DNA from: Heloderma charlesbogerti
Taxonomy: Eukaryota > Chordata > Lepidosauria > Squamata > Helodermatidae
Direction: 5' to 3'
Length of the DNA stretch: 64,000 bases
Assembly (NCBI GenBank): GCA_026122225.1
Contig: JANEZZ010000975.1
Location: 124,001 to 188,000, forward strand
This document shows positions 1 through 11,302 of the stretch, in pieces. The first letter of the stretch is position 1. Every line of letters begins with the position of its first letter. A program made the translations under genes and the position numbers. Under the pieces are notes generated by a model that worked only from the letters and a program-made list of their open reading frames with translations, was not told where the DNA came from and did not search any database.

Positions 1-279
1 AATTATGTCTAAATTTACCTCTAACTGAGCATAAGCAATTTCTGTGCCCCTGTGTCCTCTTTTTTTTTGTTGCAACCCTATTTTTGCTGCATTGCCTTTC
101 TTGGACCACCCACTCTGGGATCCTGTCCATCTGCCTGACCATGACTATGAACCTGTCTCTGGCCCCTCTGTCTCTCTTTGCTGTCCTAAACCCGATTTTC
201 TGCCTGAATTGGGCTACGCACTTGCCTCTGGCCCTTCCAACTGACCACTTGCAGGCCTAATCCAACAGGTTTGGGACTG

Positions 280-352
280 AGAGCTCATAATTGGGGTTGG
301 ACTCGATGGTCTAATAGGCCCCTTCCAACCCTATTATTCTACGATTCTGTGA
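280..352 (+). mobile_element. CR1 LINE 3' tail
   Basis: The stretch contains the CR1 3' signature GGTTGGACTCGATGG followed by CCCCTTCCAACCCT and the terminal ATTCT-type repeats. This is a heavily 5'-truncated copy, as is usual for CR1. Confidence 0.8.
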
Positions 353-1805
<1,453 letters not shown>

Positions 1806-2074
1806 TCAAAGTGTGTGTGTTTTTCTAGTAGAAATATACATTTCTTGAAGAGCTCTAATCTCCTTCCTGGAATCTTCCAGCTTTATTAGAAGAAATATGA
1901 GTAAATCCAGCTGGTTGGATTTATATATACAAACACCTGCGTTCACAAACTGTTTTAAGCTGAAGTCAACTGTTGAATTCAGTGATCACACTAGTTAAGT
2001 CAGAGTATTCAGATGTAAGGTGATTTACTCCACAAGAAGTCATTGCCACTAGCCACCATAATCCTAAATTGTGA

Positions 2075-2158
2075 ACCGCCCAGAGAGCCCCGGCTATTGG
2101 GCGGTATAGAAATAAGTAAGTAAGTAAGTAAGTGAGTGAGTAAGTGAGTGGATGAACA
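2075..2158 (+). mobile_element. L2-type 3' tail with (AAGT)n end
   Basis: The stretch contains GAACCGCCCAGAGAG and GGCGGTATAGAAATAAG, the tail motif seen in other L2-type copies here, followed by a short AAGT-type tetranucleotide run. Confidence 0.6.
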
Positions 2159-2554
2159 CACATTCCTGAAATGCCAGTATAATGTCATATTTGAAAATAT
2201 ATATGATGTTGTGTTGGCATGCCTGTGAGTACACGCGTACCTCTATGCTGCACATGACTGATGCACAATGAATCATTTGAGGAGGGAGGAGCAAGACTGG
2301 AACCATGGGAGGAGTCTCACCCTTTGCCCCCAGTCTTCCCCCAATCAGAATTCTCCCCCAACCCCCAGGCCTGGTATTTGCAATGGGAAGAATGCTCCAC
2401 AGCAGAAGAAAAGGGTCCTGCTGGTTTTAATGTATCAATTGTTATTCTTTTATTGTTATTATTTTATTATACTGTTTTTACTTTGCTGTATGACACATAG
2501 AGAACGGCAAGTCAAAAAGCGGCTGATAAAGGGAAATCATCTCCCGGCATGAAA

Positions 2555-2976
2555 CGATCAGTACACTACATTCAGAATCTAAGGCCCTTTCCAGGTGCCT
2601 CCTCCGAGGGAGGCTCAGAAGGTGGCAACAAGAGAGAGGGACTTCTCGGTGGTGGCTCCCCAATTATGGAACTATCTCCCCAACAAGGGTCATGTGGTGC
2701 CAACATTGTTATCTTTTCAGCACCAAGTTAAAGCTGCCCTTTTCCCTCAGACATTTGGCAGCAATATAATGAATATAATAGTTTGTAATCAGGTCCTGGA
2801 TCATCTTTGACTGATAGTTTAAAAATTGTTTTTAGTTATACCGTTGCCTGTGTGTGTGCTGTTTATATGTTTTTATGCAAATGCTTTTTTTGTACTTTGT
2901 ATAATATATTTTAATTGTTTTTAATTTTTGTGAACTACTCAGAGAGCTTTGGCTATGGGCAGTACAGAAATATGAT
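2555..2976 (+). mobile_element. L2-type LINE 3' fragment
   Basis: The frame around 2595-2750 keeps the L2 reverse-transcriptase protein C-terminal pattern (RDFSVVAPQLWNYLP), matching RAFSVVAPTLWNSLP in the better L2 copies of this window. A 3' UTR follows, ending in the CAGAGAGCTTTGGC tail, and it runs directly into the GATA microsatellite. Confidence 0.75.
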
Positions 2977-2985
2977 AAGATAGAT

Positions 2986-3041
<56 letters not shown>

Positions 3042-3047
3042 CAGACG

Positions 3048-3089
<42 letters not shown>

Positions 3090-3136
3090 CCTACCTACCT
3101 ACCTACCTACCTATCTATCTATCTATCTATCTATCT
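2977..3136. repeat. (GATA)n then (TATC)n self-complementary microsatellite
   Basis: A run of GATA units switches near 3040 to TATC units on the same strand, with a short TACC block inside the second half. The two halves are complementary, so the tract can fold into a long hairpin. It was probably seeded by the L2 tail just upstream. Confidence 0.97.
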
Positions 3137-3834
3137 AAGACCCCTCTTGTTATAATAACAATTTAAGTGTTCAACGTCTCCTTGAAGTTTCTCCTTTCCC
3201 GCACATCCAGCTACTTCTAATTTCCTTATTCCTAATTTCAGTCTCACCAGAGGGCTTATCTGCTTTTCCACACAATGTCTCCAAGTGCAAGTGTAACCTA
3301 CAGCTTAGTGTTAAAAAGCAAAACAAAACAAATACAGAAGGCAGCTTCTGCCTGCTATGTGCCACAATCACTTCATGTCTTGGCGGCGGGGGGGGAGGGT
3401 TGCAAAACAATATAATGCAATAATAAAAAGTAGGCTTTTACCTACTCCGCAGAAACACAGTCGAGCATAATTAAATAATGTCTTCCACCAACACCCCTTC
3501 CACTGGAGATCCCATCATGGTGAAAGGAGCATGCCAGCTATGTTTAATAATTAATTTGTGCCAGGAAAATAAGGAAGGGAATAAGGCTCCTTGGAGGGAA
3601 AAGAAATGACAGCTCTGTTTGCTAAAAAGAACCACATTTCAGGGTGGGTGGGTTAAGTTTGTCCTCCAAATCGCCCCATTCAGAGCTTCAGTACAAAAAA
3701 TAGGAACCATTTTCCTATCAGAACTATTGGTTGTTGATTATCTATGCAGCTCCTTTCCTGCAGCATCCCACTGGGTTCTGTTACGTGATAAGTTCTGTCT
3801 TACATGGTTCCTGGAACATTTGCTGTTTTTATTA
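3137..3834. other. No recognisable feature
   Basis: Intron sequence with short homopolymers only. Open frames here are short and have no family signature. Confidence 0.4.
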
Positions 3835-3945
3835 TGACAGGGTGTTTTTTTAATTATATGAATTTTATTGTTGTACACCACCTTGGTAGAGCTCCTGTCC
3901 TGAAAGGTGGCCTACAAATATTTTAAATAAATAGCAGTAAATATT
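3835..3945 (+). mobile_element. L2-type LINE 3' tail
   Basis: It has the pattern TACACCACCTTGG, then TGAAAGGTGGCCTACAAAT, then TTTAAATAAATA. The same tail occurs at 43725-43935. Confidence 0.55.
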
Positions 3946-4019
3946 ATGATCCCCCATCCTGTTCAGTATGTATGTGGCTGTTGGGTAAGACCATTCCAAA
4001 GGCATTTTGTCTCCATTAG

Positions 4020-4375
4020 GATGGCCAGGTGTCCTACTTTACAGAGGATGTCCTCTACGCTGAAGAGCTTGCAGAGGACAGTCCTCTATTTGAAGAGGTG
4101 ACCTGTCCAATTCTGCTTTAAAGGCAAAGAACCATCAGAAGGGAGAGCAAGGCCTTGAAGATGCCATTCCACAGTTAGCACCTGCACAGCAGACTGAACA
4201 GGTCACCTCTTCAAATAGTCAAAGTCTTCTCCACTATGGCAAGATGTATTGTATTTCTATTTGAATTATAGTTATTATTTCTGAATTTGCACCTATATTT
4301 ATAAATTTGCATATGCAAATGTTATGCAAAGTGGTGTCCACTTTTGTCCTCTTCCTGGACTAAAGTCTAGTTGAC
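4020..4375. repeat. AGAGGACA-rich interspersed repeat
   Basis: The segment starts with GGCCAGGTGTCCTAC and TTTACAGAGGAC and has several copies of the motif AGAGGAC or GTCCTCT in both orientations. Related copies lie at 35880-35960, 48825-48925, 57405-57535 and 60000-60140. I do not recognise the family. Confidence 0.6.
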
Positions 4376-4972
4376 ACTGAAGTGTAAACCTGTGTCTGGG
4401 CTGTACCACTTCAAACTGCAGGTGTAGATTCACGCTGTGGTGAAATGGAAGATTGTTGGTTTTGACTAAAGTTGGAGTTTAATAAGGTTTGGGTTCAACA
4501 GATTTTAGGTTCGGAGAAATACAAAGTGTTATGCTGGTTATTATGAAATTCAGCTTTTGCTTGAAAATAGACTGACCAGCTTCCTGGTCATTTTAGAAAT
4601 AGTTTAGCTTATTTCTAAGCAAAAGCCAGCATGAGCCATAGTGGAGAATCACCCATCTCTGTAACCCTGTTCAGAATGAGCAACCATCCATGTGACATGT
4701 CTTCATAACTTCAAGGCAAGGTTACTGCAGTGTGTTCCAAACAGGATGTCACTTAAGGATGCATAACTCTTGCAGCCTGCACTTGAATAAATCAAAGAGG
4801 ACCACAGCTTTTGAATTCCTCCCCACCTCTAATTCATTTCAGTTCTAATGCAAAGAATGAGTCCTACTACTCAGCAATGTGATCATCTCCTTATCTCTTC
4901 ATTCTTCTGATCTTAACGGCAAAGGGGACACACTGGTGAGGAGCATGCACAATTGTTGTCCCTACCCACCAC

Positions 4973-5382
4973 TAGGTATGTCAAAGAAATCCACAAGGGG
5001 ATCAAATGAGTTGAGATTTCTGTGAATTCAAACTATGGATTTCATAGCGGACTGGCTTTTCCAGAATCACCTGGATTCCACAGACTTGCAGACCTTTTTT
5101 TTTTTCTTCATTTCCAGAATTTTATGCAAATTTAGTCATAGAAAAATACATAAAATAAGAAAACATTGGCCGAGAGTGCACATTTCCTCCATAGGCTAAA
5201 GTATGAACATATGTATTGGGGTGGGGGGGGGATTTGCACATCTTTGCAAGTGCAAATTTGCTCAAATTTGAGAAATTGGGGGAAAAAAATCTAATTCCAT
5301 CAATGAGCAGACAATGGAATAAAAGGCACCTGACAATCCATGGGAGGCAGATGGAATGGATTTTTAAAAATCCCTGCATCCA
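4973..5382. mobile_element. hAT-type MITE
   Basis: The element starts TAGGTATGTC and ends TGCATCCA. It is flanked by an 8-bp near-perfect target duplication (CCCACCAC / CCCACCGC), the hAT hallmark. The interior resembles the outer element at 37231-38277, including TGACAATCCATG near the right end. Confidence 0.75.
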
Positions 5383-5455
5383 CCCACCGCTGACCTTCCT
5401 GAAGCTTAGAAACATAGGAAGCTGCCTTATACTCTGCCAGGCAGCATCTCTCAGG

Positions 5456-5543
5456 CAGCCTTCCCATCAGCCCTGGCCAGCATGGCCAATGGTCAAGAAT
5501 GCTGGAAGTTGTAATCCCTAAACATCTCAAGGCCACAAGGCTG
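5456..5543. mobile_element. CAG-type hAT MITE fragment
   Basis: CAGCCTTCCCATCAGCC opens the segment, and the inner part (CAGCATGGCCAATGGTCA, then GGAAGTTGTAATCC) matches the short palindromic hAT MITEs at 48973-49092 and 33524-33647. Confidence 0.5.
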
Positions 5544-5569
5544 GGCTGTTCTTGGGTCTCAGTCAAAGA

Positions 5570-6006
5570 TAGGGACAGATGAATCTGTCAATGTCAGCTT
5601 CTCCCAGTTTCTCATTTTTGCAGTCATAAGATCAGTTCGTCTTGGACACTGAGAATTTCTCCAGCCATGAGTTCGGTTCATCGCAAACATTACAGTTCGT
5701 ATGAAAAATTCATAAGCATTTTTGTGCATATTTCTACTAATACATGCATTTCTCTATGTGTTTTTGCCCAATGTACACTTTTTTTGCAAGCACCTTTCCT
5801 GATAGAATGCATACTTGAACATTATTTTTCTCTGATATGTGCATTTTTGTATGCATCTTTTTTTAATTGGAGGCCATTGAAAAGTTTGGAAAAGTACACA
5901 TTTCGAAGGATAACTGAGCACCAGTTTACGTATAGTGGTTCGAAAGTGCAAAATGGGGTAAGTTTGCATTCAAATGTGAACAGAACAAATTTCTCCTGCA
6001 TCCCCA
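5570..6006. mobile_element. hAT-type MITE inside the tRNA SINE
   Basis: It runs from TAGGGACAG to GCATCCCCA. The two SINE parts on either side join correctly when it is removed. The flanking octamers (GTCAAAGA / GTCAGCAG) are only partly alike, so the insertion is old. Confidence 0.6.
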
Positions 6007-6122
6007 GTCAGCAGTGATTCCATCACCTGCTACCTGGTCCTTTTCATTGGAGATACCACAGGATGAATCTGGGCCCTTCTGCATGCAACACTCCCACTCT
6101 GCCACTGAGCTACGGGCCCTTT

Positions 6123-6264
6123 CAGTGGAGGCTGATGGCTCCAGCTCTAACTCCTTTAGAGTTCTGACTGGTTCTGACTGAAACCAGTAGAGGATTCTCC
6201 CCCCCCCAAAAAAAAATGCACACATGCACACACACACTGACATCAGAGCCACCAGCCTCCACTA
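6123..6264. mobile_element. CAGTGGAGGCTG palindromic MITE (hAT)
   Basis: The terminal inverted repeats are CAGTGGAGGCTGATGGCTC and its complement at 6244-6262. The flanks carry an 8-bp duplication with one mismatch (GGCCCTTT / GTCCCTTT). Relatives lie at 48535-48715 and 59282-59433. Confidence 0.8.
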
Positions 6265-6830
6265 GTCCCTTTCAATTACCATTTCCCCCTTAATGAGCTC
6301 TGTTACTAAAAGTGACTTGGGCTGGTTGAAAAGCATGAAGGTGGAGGGGCTGTAAGCCATGGCTGGGGGAAGGCCCAGTGCCCCTCACCTGCATGCCCCT
6401 TTTGCGAGTAAGGCTTGAAACTCCCCTCCCCATTTTCTATGTGACTGGGATAATGCTGTGCTTGAGCACATAGAACTGCTGCCACGGCTTTTTTGTTTTC
6501 TTTTTAACACAAAAATCTTAGTCCTCTCCGCTATCCCACACTGGTTCATGCTGCTTTTGCAGTAATTTGCCTGCAGGCTACTGGGGAAATCTTCTCCCAC
6601 AAACACCCAGATCCCTGCTGTGTGAGTACACAGCTCGAGATAAATATCGGAAATCAAATAACAAAGCCAATAGAAAACTGGTGGGAACTCCTAATGAAAA
6701 CTGCCATCTCCTGCTGGCGACTGACATCTTGGAATTTTCCCCTCTTGCTTATATAGGGGTTTTTATCTCCACCATATATTAAAGAAAAAAAAACAGTATT
6801 GCATTCAAATGTAAAACACATACACAAAAC

Positions 6831-6864
6831 AATAATACACTCCTTCATTGTGGAGTGTATTATT
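6831..6864. repeat. Perfect 13-bp-arm hairpin
   Basis: AATAATACACTCC and its exact reverse complement are separated by 8 bases. No transposon end or gene context explains it. A small MITE remnant is possible. Confidence 0.7.
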
Positions 6865-7354
6865 TTGGTGAGGTCTTTGAGCATTAGAGATATGTGATAT
6901 ATTTGGGGGATGGTACAATATTCTATGAACACTTATCGTGTGATCATGTTCTATAAGCTCTTATCAGCATCATAATTATAGTACCATCAATGTGCCATCA
7001 GTTCCTTGAGTCAAAATTCACTTCTCCCATGAAGTCTGTGGCACACTCCTTAGTCCCCACACCCCACTGTAACTATAGCATTGTTCCAATGTTACACAGA
7101 ACCTGTATACAAGATGTCTGTACATGGGTAGCACTGCTTGTAAGAAAGCAGGTACCCATGTTGAATGTATCATGTGTGGGAACATTCCCTAAGGCTGAAA
7201 TAGTTGCATCCCTTGTTTACCCAGCCTCCATCTCCCTCATCTTCCTTTGTTGTCTCCCAAGTGTCGAATTTTAGATTGGAAGTTCCTTAGGCAGAGTCCT
7301 GCCTAGTTTTTCGCGCTGTGATGGAAAGAAACTTCGCTAAACTATGACTTCAGA
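6865..7354. other. No clear feature
   Basis: AT-rich intron sequence. A weak L2-like tail motif (TAGATTGGAAG, then GGCAGAGTCCTGCC) appears near 7272-7310. Confidence 0.35.
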
Positions 7355-7451
7355 GTTTTATGATTGTAAACCACCTTGAGGGCATTGTCAATTGGGTGGT
7401 ATATAAATTTAATAAAGCAAGAAAGCAAGCAAGCAAGCAAGCAAGCAAGGA
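7355..7451 (+). mobile_element. L2-type 3' tail with (AAGC)n end
   Basis: TGTAAACCACCTTGAGGGC and GGGTGGTATATAAATTT are followed by an AAGC tetranucleotide run, the usual LINE-tail microsatellite. Confidence 0.6.
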
Positions 7452-7774
7452 CTCTAAATAAATTTGCAATACAATCTCATGAATCATCGTATTTGCTGAT
7501 TAGAGTTTATGAAAAAATCTGCCTTCCCATATGTTACATTTCAAAACTGGCTAAGCAAATCATTTGTTTCTGAGCTGCTTTGTTTTAGGCTTTCTGCTCA
7601 AGATTTCCATTCTTAGAGACAGGATGCCAGAGCTGTTTCATTATTACCTGGTCATTATGCATAATTTTCATTTAGGCAATATATGTAATCTTTGGAATAG
7701 AATCACATTGTCCTTTATCGCTTGGAGGCTAATGCATATTGGGAAACATACGAATTAAGCTATCTGGGCTGTCC
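7452..7774. other. No recognisable feature
   Basis: AT-rich intron sequence without repeat signature. Confidence 0.35.
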
Positions 7775-7962
7775 ATCTATACACATCATCTGTATCTTCA
7801 AGTGAGCTGCACACCTGATGGTACTCATTCCCCATTCAGCTGACATTAGTCACACCTGGTCCATCTAACTCAGTAGTGTGCACTCGGACTGGCAACAGTT
7901 CTCTGGGGTCTTAGGCAGGGGGTCTTTCCTAACTACACAACCTGAGATGCTCTAGCTCAGGG
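7775..7962 (-). mobile_element. tRNA-derived SINE fragment
   Basis: The order TGGTCCATCTAACTCAGTA, then TCTCTGGGGTCTTAGGCAG, then GGTCTTTCC is the middle of the SINE seen at 5407-6122, in the same orientation. The tRNA-like head is missing. Confidence 0.55.
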
Positions 7963-8050
7963 GTGCAGAACCTCAGGACCAGGTGACAGACCCAGCCCTC
8001 CAGGGCTCCCTAAAATGCCCCACCCTCTTCCCCTGGCCCCAACCCCTTTT
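7963..8050. mobile_element. hAT (CAGGGGTG-type) terminal fragment
   Basis: CAGGGGTGCAGAACCTCAG and CCAGCCCTCCAGGGC resemble the left end of a CAGGGG-type hAT element. The other end is not seen, probably removed by the adjoining LINE. Confidence 0.45.
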
Positions 8051-8054
8051 TCCC

Positions 8055-8520
8055 AATCACCAATCATTTATTTTATTTTATTTTTCATAACATTTTTATA
8101 CTGCTGAATAGCTGAGGCTCTCTGGGCAGTTCACAATTAAAACCATAACTACAGCTTGGCAAGACATAATATAAAACTTTTAATAGTTTAAAAGTACTAT
8201 GTAAAACCAGAGTAAAACCCAGCAGCAGTTACAGCCCAGGGAGAGCCTGTGTGAAAAGGCATGTTTTCAGGAGGCGTTTAAAAGACGTTACATTTTCTGC
8301 CTCCTGAACTGCATGAGGGAGGGTTTTCCAGAGGGTGGGTGCTGCTACAGAGAAGGCCTGTCGTCAAAGTTCTTCATGGAGACATTCCGTTCATTTTGGA
8401 ATGACCAGCAAGAACTCCTCTGAAGGTCTTAAATGTTGTCTGGGTATATATAAGGGAAGGCAGCCTGCTAGGTATCCTGGTCCCAAGTTCTTAACCCAAG
8501 TTCTTGGCTTTATATGATAA
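8055..8520 (-). mobile_element. L2-type LINE 3' end
   Basis: On the minus strand the coding remnant is near 8310-8360 (complement of TTTTCCAGAGGGTGGGTGC) and the 3' tail near 8070-8135 (complement of GAGGCTCTCTGGGCAG). It matches the ends of the L2-type copies at 2555-2976 and 55440-55570. Confidence 0.65.
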
Positions 8521-9659
8521 TAACAAAACTTTTTTCATGGCTCAGTAGCTAATAGGCAGCCAGTACAGTTCTTCTGGAGGTGTCCTGGTTATTTGTGCAG
8601 TTTTTCCCCCATTCTGAAAGGTTGAAATGCCTCTCCTAAGGCTTAGTTACTGGCAGAGCTTTAAGCTACAATGTGCTGACATTTTTGGTATTGTTTTAAC
8701 CCTGTTAAGCATTAAGGTCATATCAAACAGCTCAAAAGAAAACAGAAAACCAACTCACTTCCAGTTGTGTCTTGTCCAACTCTCTGGTTGAAGGCCTCCC
8801 TATTCAACACAGAGCACTAGGCAAGTAGCTATTTACAAGTCTGGTCAATGAGAGTTGGAAAGTTTGAAAATACCCACAGAAAAATACAATTTGCAGATAA
8901 AACTGTGTGGCCATTTCTCTGGAAGGGTTACTGCAGAAATTCTTGCTGAACTATGACTTTATCCTAGCATCTATATAGCTGCTGCACTTAAAAAGAAAAA
9001 GAAAAAGTGCTATAAGTCAGCCATGGTTTTACCATAAAAGCTATAGCTTTACTGTGATATGCACTGTAATAAATACCCTTTGAGTTTACAATCAAACACT
9101 AACAGCTGAGGGCAGTGAAAATGCTGTAAATAAATTCATACCCGATAAATTATGTTTACAGTTGGTTCAGTGAGGTGCATGTTAAGTTTCCCGATTGGTC
9201 TTTTAAAAAAAAACAAACCCAGTAAATAACTACTGAAATGGCCTGGTTTAACAGGGGAAAGGATTGCTTTCAACTAAATACCGAACTTGCCAAGCCCACA
9301 ACAAATGAAGTGTGTATATATACCCATTATCACGCTTTAACGATGTGCACGGAGCTAATTGCAGTGGCAGGAGAGAAATAACTTGAGCTATGCTTGTTTT
9401 ATGGAACAAATATTGTAGGAAGCAGAGCAGATCATTTGGGGGCAAAGAGGTAGAGTGGCTAAATTATATACACACACACACCCAGCTGAGAGATCTTTAG
9501 CTTGCCAGCAGGGAGGTTTGCAAGTGCCCTAGCTCCCTCAGTCACACAAGACACCCAGGCCCTCAATATTAGCCTAGGCCTCAGGCCAGCATCACAGCCA
9601 TTGTTACAAAATGCATGGCTTTGGTTGGGCGATGCTGTAGTCACTCAGTGGCAGATCAC
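8521..9659. other. No recognisable feature
   Basis: Intron sequence with A-rich stretches. Nothing beyond short low-complexity tracts is seen. Confidence 0.35.
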
Positions 9660-9745
9660 AATCAGGAGGATGCAGATCCAGTACTGCATTCCTCCAGCTT
9701 GGTCTGACTCAGTATAAGGCAATTTTATATGTTCATATTTTGGGT
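9660..9745 (+). mobile_element. tRNA-derived SINE 3' end
   Basis: GGTCTGACTCAGTATAAGGC followed by TTATATGTTCATAT is the 3' tail of the SINE family at 5407-6122, here on the plus strand. Confidence 0.6.
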
Positions 9746-9818
9746 CAAGTGAACCTTGTCTGAGACAACATCTGGCTTCATTTCATCAAGATGGCAGCAG
9801 GGAGAGGAATGCCTAGAG

Positions 9819-9878
9819 CAGGGTTGGGCAACTTGTGGTCCTCCATATGTTTGGAAGGTGACAAGTTGCCCACTCTGG
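9819..9878. mobile_element. 60-bp CAGGGNTGGGCAAC hAT MITE
   Basis: Terminal inverted repeats (CAGGGTTGGGCAACTTG and CAAGTTGCCCACTCTG) are flanked by a perfect 8-bp duplication, GCCTAGAG. It is an internally deleted member of the family at 26624-26758. Confidence 0.85.
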
Positions 9879-9959
9879 GCCTAGAGAAAAAACACTCCAG
9901 AAGGCTTCCTACTAGATGCACCCACCCCAAATTACTCCTATTAGACTTATCACTAGAAG

Positions 9960-10006
9960 GGTGTGTGTGTGTGTGTCTGAGAGAGAGAGAGAGAGAGAGA
10001 GAGAAT
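9960..10006. repeat. (GT)n(GA)n microsatellite
   Basis: A run of GT units passes directly into a run of GA units. Confidence 0.95.
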
Positions 10007-10599
10007 AAAGGATGTCCAACAGAAGAAGGGGAGCACAAAGGGAAAATCTATTTTATTTCAATTATTTGTATCTGGCCTGACAGGAAAAAATATCCTTCCA
10101 AGTTGGCTTACATATAACTTAAAAATATATGAATAAAATCACAATAAACCACATTAAAATATAACAATTCATAAGGATCTGTCCAGCAGGGCACTAGGTG
10201 GTAGAAGGCAGTGAGTGAAAGTACAGCTAGATCAGACTCTGAGGTGGTCTCCACACGCCTCCCTCTTTCTCCTGGAAGCCTTCCCACAGGGCAGTTGATG
10301 GTATTGGCCCTGTGTGAGGAGGAGAAAGTCCAGCTGGAACAGCTGCCTGAGGAGGTCTTCACCTATCTCTTTCCTAAATGACTTGGGATAGAGACCTACC
10401 TTCTTGTTGTTACTCTGTAGAGTGCCATGCACACTCACGGTGTTGTTGTTGTTGTTATTGACTTATCCCATACATGTGCTACTGTGCAGTATAAAACATA
10501 ACTCTTGTTTGATTTCTCTGACAAAACCACCCTTCAGCTGGTTTTTGGCTGGTGTGATGAGAGAAATAAATGTGAATAGAAAGCAGGGTTGGAATCACC
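10007..10599. other. Possible old LINE remnant, otherwise nothing clear
   Basis: The segment near 10040-10330 has the general look of a minus-strand L2-type 3' region (A-rich tail side, then CTCCTGGAAGCC) but no readable protein frame. I do not assign it. Confidence 0.3.
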
Positions 10600-10838
10600 T
10601 TTGATAAAACCTTTCAATGGCTATTAGTCCTGATGGTTATATGCCACCTCCAGTATCAGAGGCAGTATGCCTATGTCCACCAGTTGCTGGGGAACATGGG
10701 CAGGAGGGTGCTGTTGCATTCATGTCCTGCTTGTGAGCTTCCCATGGGCAGCTAGTTGGCCACTGTGTGAACAGAATGCTGGGCTAGATGGACCCTTGGT
10801 CTGATTCCCCAGGGCTCTTCTTATGTTCTTAAGTTCTT
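10600..10838 (+). mobile_element. CR1-like LINE 3' end
   Basis: It has CCAGTTGCTGGGGAACATGG, then GTTGGCCACTGTGTGAACAG, then GATGGACCCTTGGTCTGA and CTTCTTATGTTCTT. The same 3' region follows the coding part at 53560-54590. Confidence 0.8.
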
Positions 10839-10932
10839 TTCTAAAGTTTCCTGGCATCAACTTAAAGAACATGAGGGTGTAAACACCTTGATTCACTTAA
10901 TTCACATGACCTTAATTCACATAACTGAATAC

Positions 10933-11302
10933 TAGAGATGGGGGGAGGAATCTGTGTGATTTGCATTTCAATGCAAAATTACCTAATTTCACACTTTTGA
11001 ACCTTTGTGTGAACCAAAATTCAGTTCTTTGAAATTCACACTTGTCCAAATTTTGTAATGGAGTTCTCCAAACAAATGAACGTATAAATTGCATATAGTA
11101 GGGGAAAGTGTGCACAATAACATGTATAATGAAAATTATGTTCAAAATGCATTATATTGGGGAAAACCATGTACAAAACTGCATATGATTTTTTGTGCAA
11201 ACTTAAAATATTAATTTGATGTGGAGATGGGACAAATAGAACTAAAGATTGGGAAAATGAGAATCCGAGAGAAACCAAAATTGACAGTTTTGCCCCTCCA
11301 TA
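10933..11302. mobile_element. hAT-type MITE
   Basis: The element starts TAGAGATGG and ends CCCCTCCATA. An 8-bp duplication with one mismatch flanks it (CTGAATAC / CTGAATAG). Confidence 0.75.

Larger units (their letters stand above)
5407..6122 (-). mobile_element. tRNA-derived SINE, split by a hAT MITE
   Basis: On the minus strand the SINE begins at about 6114 with a tRNA-like promoter region (CGTAGCTCAGTGGCAGAG, A-box side) and continues through CTGCATGCAGAAGG and CCAGGTAGCAGG. After the inserted hAT it resumes to its 3' end CAGTATAAGGCAGC-type sequence near 5407-5440. A short CAG-type MITE fragment also interrupts it near 5456-5543. Related copies lie at 7775-7960, 9660-9745 and 39660-39850. 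Confidence 0.7.

Noticed and set aside
2977..3136. CRISPR-like regularly spaced repeat
   Set aside because: It is a plain tetranucleotide microsatellite without spacers in a vertebrate genome.
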